NCBI RefSeq assembly: GCF_021545335.1
Contig: NZ_CP089312.1
Span: 3,906,001-3,970,000 of the forward strand
Direction of reading: 5' to 3'
From: Streptomyces sp. GQFP
GTDB taxonomy: Bacteria > Actinomycetota > Actinomycetes > Streptomycetales > Streptomycetaceae
Length of the DNA: 64,000 nt
Both the position numbers and the translations under genes were made by a program. Under the pieces are notes generated by a model, which saw only the letters and a program-made list of their open reading frames with translations, was not told the DNA's origin and did no database searches. Shown here one piece after another: positions 1 through 7,938 of the stretch; positions within the stretch are counted from its first letter, which is position 1, and every line of letters starts with the position of its first letter.

Positions 1-107
1 TTTGTAGGATACGCAGGAAGTGCACGCCTGAAAGTTGGGGTGGAGCGCGCGATCTCGATGTGCCGACCGGGGTGCCGATACGTCGACGCGGCTCCGCTCC
101 GGCCAGC

Positions 108-113
108 CATAAT
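108..113 (+). promoter_or_regulatory. Candidate -10 box for the first Uma2 gene
   Basis: CATAAT matches a sigma70-type -10 at five of six positions and stands out in GC-rich sequence. It lies just before the GGAGG ribosome binding site (121-125) of the gene starting at 135, so the leader would be very short. No good -35 is visible at normal spacing. Confidence 0.4.
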
Positions 114-134
114 GCTCACAGGAGGTGAGCTGCC

Positions 135-674
135 ATGACCGTCATGAGCGATCTGATCGAGCGAGGCGGTATCCCCGAGGGGTACAAGGTTGAGATCTTC
201 GACGGAAGGGTGATCATGACCCCGCAGAGCCCGGAGCAGGACTGGACCGTGTCTGACGTCAAGGACGCGGTCAAAGCCGCAGGCATCGCGCGGGAGCGCG
301 TCTTCGGCAACGTCCTGGTCACCTTCCCGGGCGAGAACGACGCGGCGCCGGATCTGACGATCGTCGGCTTCGACGCCGAGCGCCGGAAGAACAGCTACTC
401 CTGCATCGACGTACTCGCCGTCGTCGAAGTCCCGTCCGAGCCGGAGGACGAGAAGGACTACGTCAGGAACGTACAGAAGTACGGGCGGTTCGGCATCGAC
501 TTCTACATGATCGCCGACCCGTTCAAAAAGACGGTCACGCTGCTGTCGGAGCCGTACGCCTCCGGCTACGGGCGTGCCGTCGAGACTCCATACGGGGAAC
601 CGGTCAGTTTCACCCTGGCCACCGGAGAACGCGTGAAGATCGACACCAGCACCTTCCCGACGCGGGAAGCGTGA
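135..674 (+). CDS. Uma2 family (DUF820) putative endonuclease
   Basis: A 179-residue protein of the Uma2/DUF820 family, which has a PD-(D/E)XK nuclease-like fold and is strongly expanded in Streptomyces and cyanobacteria; its biological role is unknown. Family features seen are the early strand GRVIMTPQSPEQ, the acidic APDLTIV segment, VVEVPS, a lysine-bearing KYGRFGIDFYMIADP segment, and the C-terminal sheet. The ATG at 135 has a strong GGAGG 9 bases upstream. A second family member lies at the other end of the window (62194-62748) and shares the VIMTPQS motif. The gene looks monocistronic. The family call is firm; nuclease activity is only inferred. Confidence 0.85.
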   Translation: MTVMSDLIERGGIPEGYKVEIFDGRVIMTPQSPEQDWTVSDVKDAVKAAGIARERVFGNVLVTFPGENDAAPDLTIVGFDAERRKNSYSCIDVLAVVEVPSEPEDEKDYVRNVQKYGRFGIDFYMIADPFKKTVTLLSEPYASGYGRAVETPYGEPVSFTLATGERVKIDTSTFPTREA

Positions 675-967
675 GGGGACAGACCTTGGCCTTCCCAGTC
701 GGCGTGTGCCTGAGGTGCCGCACACCCCACCGGCCCTGATAGCTGCCGCGAAGGCAGGCGAGACAGTGTGGCCCCGGTACCCTGCCCCACCATCCGTGGC
801 CAAGTGCATCTCCAGGTGGACACGATCAGGACACAGGACGCATCGAATTTGCACCAGAAGATTCACAAACACCCGCGCTCTGAAGGAAGTCCTGCCTGGC
901 GAGACCACAAGCCCCACAGATACCGTCAGGGCTCTCAGCTGTATCGACATCTCACGGGGAGCCCACC
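675..967. other. Intergenic gap before the type VII-like island
   Basis: About 290 bases with no open frame of convincing codon bias. A GGGGAG ribosome binding site at 955-960 serves the TTG start at 968. I see no clear terminator or promoter. Confidence 0.5.
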
Positions 968-1639
968 TTGAAGCGCCGCCCTTTGCCCGTTGCTGCCGCG
1001 CTCACCGCGACCGCAGCCCTACTGCTGACGGCCTGCGGCAGCGGTGACGACAAGTCCACCGCCAATGACAAGATCGTCGGCGCCGAACAGAGCACGGCGA
1101 CACCGACGAAGTCGGCGGAACCGTCAGCGGCGGCGGCAGATAACAACCCGGACGGGGTGGACTTGTCTCTGCCCAAGGACATCAACCTGGTCTTCGACTG
1201 GACCAAGTCGACGAACAATAACGAGGCGGCGGCGATGGACGACGCCGCGAACTTCATCCGCGCGATCTACCACGGCGTCGACAAGCGAACGGCCGACGAC
1301 GCGGCCGTGACCACTTACTCCACCGGTGGCGGACTGACCTACGCGAAGACACAGATCGAAAGCAGACTCAAGGGCGACTGGACGGCCACCGGCACCCGGC
1401 GCCAGTACCAGGCCACCACCAGGGCCACCTCAAACGGCAACGCCGTGGAGGTCGCGTTCTGCGTGGACTCAAGCAAGTTCTACGGCAAGGAGGTCAAGAC
1501 CGGGAAGGTCCTGGAGACCACGCCCAGCATCTCGGACTTCGCCTATTTCAAGATCATTATGGTCAAGTTCCCTACGGGTGACAGCCTGTGGCAGGCGTCC
1601 AAGGTATTCGTCGAGACGAAGGCGGCTCAGTGCCAGTGA
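968..1639 (+). CDS. Lipoprotein, first gene of type VII-like cassette A
   Basis: A 223-residue predicted lipoprotein. The N-terminus has a basic MKRR, a hydrophobic stretch and a lipobox LTAC with the lipidated Cys at about residue 23. A low-complexity Thr/Ser/Ala linker follows, then a globular domain of about 150 residues with two Cys that could form a disulfide. The start is TTG at 968, chosen for the GGGGAG site upstream. The stop overlaps the GTG start of the next gene (GTGA), so the two are translationally coupled. No named domain is recognised. Position beside type VII-like genes suggests an envelope role, which is inference. Confidence 0.75.
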   Translation: MKRRPLPVAAALTATAALLLTACGSGDDKSTANDKIVGAEQSTATPTKSAEPSAAAADNNPDGVDLSLPKDINLVFDWTKSTNNNEAAAMDDAANFIRAIYHGVDKRTADDAAVTTYSTGGGLTYAKTQIESRLKGDWTATGTRRQYQATTRATSNGNAVEVAFCVDSSKFYGKEVKTGKVLETTPSISDFAYFKIIMVKFPTGDSLWQASKVFVETKAAQCQ

Positions 1640-2715
1640 GCAGGTCGCGACGCATCCTTCTCCGCGCCACAGCGCTGACGCTGGCCCTCGGCATCGTCGC
1701 CCTCGCGCATCCGGCCTACTCCGAGGAACCATCGGCCTTCGACGACGGCGCCGACTCGGAACAGCAGGGCGGCAGCGACACCACAGGCATCTACGCAGCC
1801 GCCAAGATCCAGTACTCCGGATCCGTCGCCAAGGGCGGCGCCACCGGCAACGTGACGTCCGCCGACGTCAACTGGACGCCTCCGCCCTGCTGGTACGCCC
1901 CGTACCTCGGCGCCAAGGACTTCAAAAAAGAAATGTCCGGGAGCCTCGACGAAGCCCTGAACAAGCCCGGCATGGGCGGCACCGCCAGCTCGGCGATCGG
2001 TGAGGTCCAGCGCCACTACGAGGACGACTACGGCTGGACCGACACCCCCGGCTACAAGGACTACAACGTCGACAAGGACGGCGAGGGGATGTTCTGGGCC
2101 GCTGTCGAGAACCCCAACGAGCCGGACGTACTCAAGCGGACGTCCTGCACCGACCTCCCCTTCTGGGTCGACAACGGCGAAGCCCCGCCGCCCCAGCACG
2201 AACAGGCCATCAGCCCGGAGATACTCGCGGGCCTCGCCTACCAGCACATGCACCTCCCCGACACCAAGGTCACCCTCGCCCCGGCGGCCAACACCAAGGT
2301 GAACCTGCCGACTTGGGCCTGGCTCGACAAGGCCGTCTTCGACGAGGTCCAGGCCACGGCGGCCCTGAACGTCCCGGGCTTCAACATCCAGGCCACCACC
2401 ACCGCCAAGCCGGTGTCCCTGAAACTGGAACCGGGCACGACGGACGCCGAGACCTACCCGGCCTCCGGCGAGTGCGTCATCAACGCCGACGGCTCCATCG
2501 GCGAGCCCTACACCCAGGGCAAGGCGAGCCAGACCCCACCGTGCGGACTCAAGTACCTCCGCTCCTCAGGCGACGGCACCTACAACCTGCGCGCGACCAT
2601 CACCTGGGACATCGCCTGGACCGGAACCGGCGGCACGGGCGGCGACCTCCCGAACGGCACATTCGGCAGCGAACAGGCGATCGCCGTCCAGGAGATCCAG
2701 GCCGTCAACCGTTGA
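1636..2715 (+). CDS. Secreted protein of unknown function in cassette A
   Basis: An exported protein of about 359 residues. It starts with a basic SRSRR segment, a hydrophobic core and an Ala-x-Ala-like cleavage site near HPAYSEEP. The mature part is rich in Asp, Gly, Pro and Trp with four or five Cys, as in folded extracellular proteins. The open frame extends back to 1588, but GTG at 1636 is preferred because it overlaps the upstream stop (GTGA) with GAAGG upstream; GTG at 1630 is the alternative. No transmembrane anchor follows the signal. I do not recognise the family. Coupling to the lipoprotein suggests the two products work together outside the membrane. Confidence 0.7.
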   Translation: MSRSRRILLRATALTLALGIVALAHPAYSEEPSAFDDGADSEQQGGSDTTGIYAAAKIQYSGSVAKGGATGNVTSADVNWTPPPCWYAPYLGAKDFKKEMSGSLDEALNKPGMGGTASSAIGEVQRHYEDDYGWTDTPGYKDYNVDKDGEGMFWAAVENPNEPDVLKRTSCTDLPFWVDNGEAPPPQHEQAISPEILAGLAYQHMHLPDTKVTLAPAANTKVNLPTWAWLDKAVFDEVQATAALNVPGFNIQATTTAKPVSLKLEPGTTDAETYPASGECVINADGSIGEPYTQGKASQTPPCGLKYLRSSGDGTYNLRATITWDIAWTGTGGTGGDLPNGTFGSEQAIAVQEIQAVNR

Positions 2716-2763
2716 GAGCCGAGTTGTCAGCTCGGGATCACCAGCCCCGCCGGAGAGATCAAG

Positions 2764-3066
2764 ATGGCGAACGACTCAGACCTCAAGGTGAATGTCGACC
2801 TTCTCGTGGAGTCGGAGTCCCGACTCCGCAAACTGAAGAAGGAATTCGGCAACCTGGAAGCACGCAACGACGGCATACGTGAGCACTGGGGCAGCAGCGG
2901 TATCACCGATGCCATGGATGAATTCGTGGACAACTGGGACGACTACCGCAAAGCCCTGCTCGAGAACATCGATGTCGTGGGCAAACTGGTCAAGGCCACC
3001 ATCGACGGATTCACGGGCTTGGACGCCGAGCTCGCCAAGCAACTACGCAAGGGAAAGAAGAAGTGA
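2764..3066 (+). CDS. Small helical WXG100-like protein, partner of the next gene
   Basis: A 100-residue, highly charged, all-helical protein with the size and hairpin layout of the WXG100/ESAT-6 superfamily. A central turn contains HWGSSG, followed by DEFVDNW; the tail is basic. GGAGAG lies upstream of the ATG, and the stop overlaps the GTG of the large downstream gene (GTGA). Such small-plus-large pairs are typical of type VII substrates, where the helical protein acts as a co-secreted partner or targeting factor. A paralogue with the same FDDFGDNW-type segment precedes the cassette B substrate (13235-13558). The type VII link is inferred from fold and neighbours. Confidence 0.7.
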   Translation: MANDSDLKVNVDLLVESESRLRKLKKEFGNLEARNDGIREHWGSSGITDAMDEFVDNWDDYRKALLENIDVVGKLVKATIDGFTGLDAELAKQLRKGKKK

Positions 3067-4322
3067 CGACGGCCCCAAAGGCTCGCCCCCGCGACTGGCA
3101 TCCGCTTGCGGAATCGGACCCGGTCCCGGGGGATCCCGACGAGATACGCGCCGAGGTCAGGCACATCAAGGGCGTCGCGAGCTCGCTCCGCGAACAGGCC
3201 CGGCTGCTCCGGGGCATCGGCGACGACAACGAGCTCAAGGGCGAGTACGTCAACGCCCTGCGCAGCGAGTCCGAAGGGCTGGAGAAGAAGCTGCGCGAAG
3301 TGGCGGAGCGCTACGAGCGCGTGCACGGATATCTGCACAGCTGGGCCGACGAGCTGGAGGACTTCCAAAGACAGGCCGACAGGGTCCTCGCCAATGCGAA
3401 GCAGGCACAGGACGAGGCGGATGCCGAGAAAAGAAAGGCTTCCGAGAAGGCCAAGCCGGGCGAGCCGAGTCCCTCCCCCAGCGGTACGGACCATGATCCG
3501 CTGAGCGAGTACCGACTTCAGCTCTTCCGCATAGAGGCGGAGCGGGACGAGCGGGGCGACCATTTCGCGAGCAAGATCCGTGACCAACTCGACGACGCCA
3601 TCGAGGACAGCTTCTGGGACGACGTGAAGGGATGGGTCTCCGACAACGCCGAGCTCTTCAAGATGATCGGCGACTTCCTCGGCGATCTGAGCGGAATCCT
3701 CGGCATGCTGGCCATCATCACGATGCCGTTCCCGCCCCTCGGAGCGATCTTCGCGACTGCGGCCGTCATCACCAGCGGCCTCGCACTCCTCAGTCATCTC
3801 ACGGCCAAGGCGGGCGGTGCCGACGTCAGTTGGCTGAGCATCGGCCTGGACGCGCTCGGTTCCATCCCGGGCGTCGGCGCGTTCGCGAAGGGAGTCAAGG
3901 TCGCCGATGGAGCGGTTGCGGCTGCCCGGGCCACGCGGCTGGGTTCGGGGGTCCGCGGTGTCACCACGATCGGCCGGAACATCGTCGGTATCGGCGACAA
4001 CGTCGCAGGCGCCGTGAACTACACCGTCAGGGGCAAGACCATCGGCCTGTGGGGCCTCAAGCATGGCGGCCTGATCAAGGCTGAGGGGCTCATGGGGCGC
4101 ATGACCATGGTTGCCGAGCAGACCGTCCACAACGGCCAGTGGCTCGGGACCCGTGGTCTGCGTCTTGCGAGCGGGGGCAGGTGGTCGATCGACCCCATGA
4201 GTAACCTGGGCCGTGGTATCGACGCGGGTATCAAGATCGCTCCCAAGCTTTGGTCGATACCCACACACATCGGTGACGCCATTCACCCCGGCGACCGCTT
4301 CGAATCGGCGGTCGCCTCCTGA
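3063..4322 (+). CDS. Type VII secretion substrate-like protein, cassette A
   Basis: A 419-residue protein. The N-terminus carries a motif close to the putative T7SS signal domain (DWHPLAESDPVPGDP), then a long coiled coil (residues about 25-135), a Pro/Ser linker, and from about residue 205 a hydrophobic block with two or three membrane-like segments around GILGMLAIITMPFPPLGAIF. The C-terminal 130 residues are basic and Gly-rich without a recognisable toxin. The cassette B protein (11709-13238) has the same plan: signal motif, coiled coil, hydrophobic block, variable tail. It starts at GTG overlapping the upstream stop and shares one base with the next gene. A structural or toxin role cannot be told apart. 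Confidence 0.65.
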   Translation: MTTAPKARPRDWHPLAESDPVPGDPDEIRAEVRHIKGVASSLREQARLLRGIGDDNELKGEYVNALRSESEGLEKKLREVAERYERVHGYLHSWADELEDFQRQADRVLANAKQAQDEADAEKRKASEKAKPGEPSPSPSGTDHDPLSEYRLQLFRIEAERDERGDHFASKIRDQLDDAIEDSFWDDVKGWVSDNAELFKMIGDFLGDLSGILGMLAIITMPFPPLGAIFATAAVITSGLALLSHLTAKAGGADVSWLSIGLDALGSIPGVGAFAKGVKVADGAVAAARATRLGSGVRGVTTIGRNIVGIGDNVAGAVNYTVRGKTIGLWGLKHGGLIKAEGLMGRMTMVAEQTVHNGQWLGTRGLRLASGGRWSIDPMSNLGRGIDAGIKIAPKLWSIPTHIGDAIHPGDRFESAVAS

Positions 4323-5218
4323 TGAGAACGGACAACCCTGTGGACTGGCACCCGGAATCCGGTGAGACGGAACTGGCGCGCTACCCGGTCTCGTTCGCGA
4401 CCGGCACCGCCGCGTCCGTGGAAGGGAGACGCTCCTTCCGCGACCGTCGGCGCAACGACATCGAGCCCGAGCTGCCGGGTTGGCCTGCCGGACCGACGTT
4501 CTCGGTCCGCGGGCTCCCGGGGAAAGCCGGAGTACATGTGGGCACCGGAGTCTCAGGTGTCTTCGCCGTGGTCGGAGGCATCCTCTCCGACCTGTTGGGC
4601 GGCAGCACGGTCAATCCCGAGCCGGGGCGCGGGAAGCTGGAGGAGCGGGAGAACGAGGTCGACGACTTCCCGGTCATGTGGGCGGACGCCGGCGACACCG
4701 CCCGTACGCTGCCCTGGCAGCTCGACCCCTCCCGACGTCCTTCGGGATACTCCACGGAGATCGTGCTGACCACGCGACGCCTTCTCGTCACGGGCTCGGG
4801 CACGATGCTGTGGGAAACATCCCGAGAAAGCATCGCCGAAGCGACACCCCGCCGGTTCAGCATCGGTCAGTCGGACTTCCGGATCCTCTTCCAGGACGGG
4901 TCCTGGGTACGGCTGACCACGCGCGTCTCCGACCACACGACGGAGTTGCTCGGCCTGCTCACGGGAAGCCATCGCCGCCTGTCCGGGGCCGAGCTCTCGG
5001 CGGAACAGCAGGAACGGATCTCCCGCTTCACGGCGACCCTGCCCTCGGGGGCCGCGCCGCCCGTCCTCACCCGGCTGCCCAGCGGACTCGTGCGGGTCCG
5101 ATCGACTGTGGCCGGCAGCAAACCGGGGGTGGTCTCCGAGTCACGGGGATTCGTGATGGACGACGCCGGTCGGGACGCGACGCCGCACTCCGGAGACATA
5201 GGACAGGGCAAGGCCTGA
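4322..5218 (+). CDS. Cassette A protein with C-terminal beta domain
   Basis: A 298-residue protein that I do not recognise by name. It opens with VDWHPESGE, echoing the DWHP motif of the preceding product. A Gly/Val-rich hydrophobic stretch (about residues 70-94) may enter the membrane. The C-terminal half reads as a beta-rich, PH-like module: a run ending in TTRRLLVT, then WETSRESI, and FQDGSWVRL near residue 195. The frameshifted gene at 13710-14427 ends with the equivalent FRDGSWLRV, so the two are probably paralogues. The ATG overlaps the upstream stop by one base. It may be a cytoplasmic-face chaperone or immunity-like partner; this is inference. Confidence 0.6.
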   Translation: MRTDNPVDWHPESGETELARYPVSFATGTAASVEGRRSFRDRRRNDIEPELPGWPAGPTFSVRGLPGKAGVHVGTGVSGVFAVVGGILSDLLGGSTVNPEPGRGKLEERENEVDDFPVMWADAGDTARTLPWQLDPSRRPSGYSTEIVLTTRRLLVTGSGTMLWETSRESIAEATPRRFSIGQSDFRILFQDGSWVRLTTRVSDHTTELLGLLTGSHRRLSGAELSAEQQERISRFTATLPSGAAPPVLTRLPSGLVRVRSTVAGSKPGVVSESRGFVMDDAGRDATPHSGDIGQGKA

Positions 5219-5220
5219 TC

Positions 5221-5901
5221 GTGAACACCAGCAGCGCAGGCTCGTCAGACACCCCGACGGTCATCGACGATCCGACCGTCCCACCCATGTGGTTCGTAGC
5301 ACCGGACGGATTCCACTCCCTACCCGTCGACGCGGACCCGGACGACAGGTCAGCCGCCGCCACCGAGTTCGCACGTGGGCTGTTCCCCGAGGGCGACGCC
5401 AACCTCTGGGAGTCCGCAGCGCCCTTCTATGCCGGCCTCACCGAAGTCTTCGCGGACGTTGGCATCGTGTACTCAGCCATGTGTGTGTTCGGCGACGACA
5501 ACGGCGGCGTAGTGCATTGCTCGTTCACCGTGGGGGCCGTCGAATCCTCACACACCAGGCCTGAGGACGCCGCCGAGGTGATCGAGCAGGGCCTCTCCCG
5601 CGATCCGCTCACCGACAGCCGCCGCATGACGCTGCCCTGCGGCCCCGCCGTATCGAACATCACGCTCCGCGAGATCACCATCGGCCCGGAACTCACTGCC
5701 ACGGGCGAGGAAGGCAGACTCCTCACCGGTCAGATCCAGGTTTTCGTCCCCTTCCCGAAAGCTCCCTTCGTGGCGGTCTTCACTCTGGACACGGCAGCCA
5801 TGGATCACTGGGGGGAACTCTGCGACATGACGGCGGCCATCCTGCAGACGGTGTCCTTCGTAGACCCTGCCGAGGAGTCGTCCCGGACCGCATTGAACTG
5901 A
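5221..5901 (+). CDS. Small cassette protein, paralogue of cassette B 9121-10349 genes
   Basis: A 226-residue alpha/beta protein of unknown function. The frame is open back to 4480 but upstream it only shadows the previous gene; GTG at 5221, two bases after the preceding stop, is the sensible start. A central segment ITIGPELTATGEEG and a C-terminal FTLDTAAMDHWGELCDMT resemble LPIGPAVRIR/FLMSWTVPGIADEM in the 9714 gene and LPVGPALRVR/LTFSTPLVQIADAM in the 10349 gene. All three are about 200-225 residues and sit directly downstream of the larger cassette genes. The family seems specific to these type VII-like cassettes; an immunity or chaperone role is speculation. Confidence 0.6.
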   Translation: MNTSSAGSSDTPTVIDDPTVPPMWFVAPDGFHSLPVDADPDDRSAAATEFARGLFPEGDANLWESAAPFYAGLTEVFADVGIVYSAMCVFGDDNGGVVHCSFTVGAVESSHTRPEDAAEVIEQGLSRDPLTDSRRMTLPCGPAVSNITLREITIGPELTATGEEGRLLTGQIQVFVPFPKAPFVAVFTLDTAAMDHWGELCDMTAAILQTVSFVDPAEESSRTALN

Positions 5902-5927
5902 TTCGGCAGGGAAAACAGGGGGGGGCG

Positions 5928-6005
5928 GTGTCCCGCGCGCGAGCCGAGGCCGTTGCCGAACGGTTCGACGCAGTGATGGCCAACTACCGCTGGAGACAGG
6001 AATGA
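5928..6005 (+). CDS. Possible 25-residue ORF coupled to the broken gene downstream
   Basis: A GTG-started frame encoding a short amphipathic helix (SRARAEAVAERFDAVMANY, then WRQE). Its TGA overlaps the ATG of the next gene as ATGA, the coupling used throughout this cassette, and its codon bias is typical. It could be a leader peptide, a tiny structural protein, or the remnant of a longer gene. No homologue is recognised. Confidence 0.3.
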   Translation: MSRARAEAVAERFDAVMANYRWRQE

Positions 6006-6616
6006 GCGAGTTCTGGCCCATCATCGACATCGAGTACGTCGATGCCTATCCGTGGGTCATTCTTCCGCCGCGCGGCGGGCCCTTGGCCCCGATGGAGGAG
6101 TGGGACGACATCCAGGCGTGGTGCCACGAAAGAGCCGAAGACCTGTGGCTGGACCGCGAGCTCGACCCCGGTCCCAACGGCGTGGACTTCGTCGGCACCA
6201 CCCTCACCCGCTGCGCCGAATCCTTCTGCCCACCCGGTTCGGAGCACTGACTCTCCCTCCACCTCGACCACCCCACCGACCTCCCGATCCCCGTCTGCGC
6301 GGCCATCGGGCCGGCGCAATGCCCCCGCGAGGAGACTCTTCGGGCGCTGACCCTGGCGGACGACCCGGATGCGGTCGAACCTCCGGTCGTCAAGCGCTTC
6401 AAGGCGGAGCGGCTGGGGGAAGGCCTGACGACCTTCCGGTACGTCCCCCAGGACGACTCGCCGCATCTGCTTGCCTGTGTGCGGTACGCGTGGCAGGTCG
6501 AGGAGCACGGAGCCGACGTCGTGATGTGGACCGCGACCGAGGACATCCCCCGTCTCATGAGCGCCTCCGAGGACCTGGAGAACCTCGCGCACTCCCTGGC
6601 GATCTGGATTCCCTGA
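6002..6616 (+). pseudogene. Cassette A small protein gene interrupted by one TGA codon
   Basis: The frame from ATG 6002 reaches a TGA at 6248-6250 after 82 codons. The same frame then stays open with normal codon bias to a TGA at 6614-6616. Read through, it would give a protein of about 204 residues, the size of the 5221, 9714 and 10349 products, with a similar layout (LGEGLTTFRYVPQ, then VVMWTATEDIPRLM). A single base change from TGG or CGA would explain the stop. The first 82 residues could still be made as a truncated product. Confirmation needs reads covering 6248. Confidence 0.7.
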
Positions 6617-6639
6617 TCTGAGACGCCACAGCGTCGCGG

Positions 6640-6855
6640 TCAGGCAGCCGCGCGTGAAATGTCGGCCTTGAGTGCCCCGACGAACGCTGTGAAGGCTCCG
6701 AGCGGGACGGTGAGTGTGGCGTAGGCCGGGGCTTTTGAATCGCGTATGGCCACCTGCGTGCGCAGAGGGGCTATCTCCACGCAGTTGTTGCCGTCGGCAC
6801 CGCCGGAGTAAGACGACTTCTGCCAGATGTCTGGGGTGGTCACAGCGCGCCTCAC
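6640..6855 (-). CDS. DUF397 protein of WhiJ-like module 1
   Basis: A 71-residue DUF397 protein, recognised by WQKSSYSGGADGNNCVEIA and IRDSKAP, followed by a short hydrophobic C-terminal strand. Such proteins are encoded next to XRE/DUF5753 regulators and are thought to modulate them, as in the whiJ/abaA-type systems of Streptomyces development. The GTG start overlaps the regulator's stop by four bases (GTGA), giving a two-gene operon transcribed from the promoter near 7753. Confidence 0.85.
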   Translation of the reverse strand: MRRAVTTPDIWQKSSYSGGADGNNCVEIAPLRTQVAIRDSKAPAYATLTVPLGAFTAFVGALKADISRAAA

Positions 6856-7703
6856 AGTTCCTTCGCCAGCCTGTGGATGAAGTCACGCGAACCTGCCGGT
6901 TCGAGTGACACAGCCTCCACCTTACGGAAGAGCGTTCGAAAGGCAGCGAGTTGGGCATCGGAGTCGATGAAGGCCGTGCCGTGAGCCGTGTCGCGAAGTG
7001 CGGTGTCCAGTTTGGGTACGACGCCACCCGCGTACGTCATCGTGCTCCAGGCTCCGCCGAAGTCGTCCAGGTCGAAGGGGATGACGCGCACGGTGATGTG
7101 GTCCGCCTCGGAGAGTTCCAGGATGCTGGTGAGCTGGGCGCGCGCGGTGACCCGGTCGCCGACCCTGATGCGCAGAGCAGCCTCATGGATCACAGCTTCG
7201 TACGGGACGGGGCTGGGGCCCGTGATGACCGCCTTGCGCTCCATGCGGTGACTGACGCGCAACGCGAGGTCGTTGTCGGGGAGTTCGGGTACACGGTACG
7301 AGAAGACGCCGCGAGCGTAGGCCTCCGTCTGAAAGAGGCCAGGGACATGCAGGAACTCGATGTCGAAGCGGTACGTGGCGTGGTGTTCCAGCTCGGCGAT
7401 GTCCAGGAACGAGACCGGTAGCAGGCCCTGGTATTTCTCCCACCAACCACGCGTCCGGTCGGTCGCCATCGCCACCAGCGCCTCCGTCAACTCCTCGTCG
7501 GTACAGACGTAGTTGGCGGCAAGGCGGCGCACGGTGTCCTCGCTCATACCCACGACCCCGGACTCGATCTGACTCAACCGCGCCGAGTCCGTCCCCAAGG
7601 CCGCAGCGGCCTCGCGCCCCTTGAGTCCCGCGGCCTCGCGCAGTTTCTGCAGCTCAGCACCGAGGCGCATCTGACGCGCGGTGGGTTGCCGCCTCCTTGC
7701 CAT
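6852..7703 (-). CDS. XRE family regulator with DUF5753, WhiJ-like module 1
   Basis: A 283-residue DNA-binding regulator. Residues about 12-65 form an XRE helix-turn-helix (LGAELQKLREAAGLKGREAA, then RLSQIESGVV); the rest is the DUF5753 effector domain (FLHVPGLFQTEAYARGVF). The WhiJ-type family typically works with a small DUF397 protein (downstream, 4-base overlap) and often an anti-sigma-like HATPase (divergent at 7939). The ATG is preceded by GAGGAGAGG. An 18-bp palindrome in the divergent promoter region is a likely autoregulatory operator. The family is certain; ligand and targets are unknown. Confidence 0.88.
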   Translation of the reverse strand: MARRRQPTARQMRLGAELQKLREAAGLKGREAAAALGTDSARLSQIESGVVGMSEDTVRRLAANYVCTDEELTEALVAMATDRTRGWWEKYQGLLPVSFLDIAELEHHATYRFDIEFLHVPGLFQTEAYARGVFSYRVPELPDNDLALRVSHRMERKAVITGPSPVPYEAVIHEAALRIRVGDRVTARAQLTSILELSEADHITVRVIPFDLDDFGGAWSTMTYAGGVVPKLDTALRDTAHGTAFIDSDAQLAAFRTLFRKVEAVSLEPAGSRDFIHRLAKEL

Positions 7704-7752
7704 GGGCCTCTCCTCGTTTCAACGGCTTTGGACGGTGGCCTCGTTCGAGGGC

Positions 7753-7782
7753 AGATTACGACAACGAGTTGCGTGAGACCAA
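7753..7782 (-). promoter_or_regulatory. Candidate promoter for the XRE/DUF397 operon
   Basis: On the minus strand TTGGTC (7782-7777), an 18-base spacer and TAATCT (7758-7753) resemble -35 and -10 boxes. The -35 falls inside the 18-bp palindrome at 7775-7792, so a protein bound there would block it. The leader to the ATG at 7703 would be about 40-45 bases. Confidence 0.5.
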
Positions 7783-7798
7783 TTTTGGTCTCTACTGT
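7769..7798 (+). promoter_or_regulatory. Candidate promoter for the HATPase gene
   Basis: TTGCGT (7769-7774) and TACTGT (7793-7798) are separated by 18 bases, and the spacer is exactly the palindrome. It faces away from the XRE promoter and would drive the ATP-binding protein at 7939 with a leader of roughly 130 bases. Confidence 0.5.
7775..7792. promoter_or_regulatory. Palindromic operator between divergent promoters
   Basis: GAGACCAA-TT-TTGGTCTC is an inverted repeat with 8-bp perfect arms and a 2-bp centre. It fills the spacer of the rightward promoter and covers the -35 of the leftward one. The XRE/DUF5753 protein encoded beside it is the obvious candidate binder. Confidence 0.6.
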
Positions 7799-7938
7799 CA
7801 GTGACGCAACGCACACCCTGCGGACCCGGGACCTCCGGAAGCGCACCACTCCGTCCTGCCACGACGGCTGCGGCACTGCCACCGCCCGACACCCGCCGAC
7901 CTCACCTCAACTCCCCTCCCCACAAACGGAGTTCACGC

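Noticed and set aside
2943..4286. 447-codon minus-strand frame
   Set aside because: Antisense shadow of the 3063 gene; low-complexity composition and no start signal.
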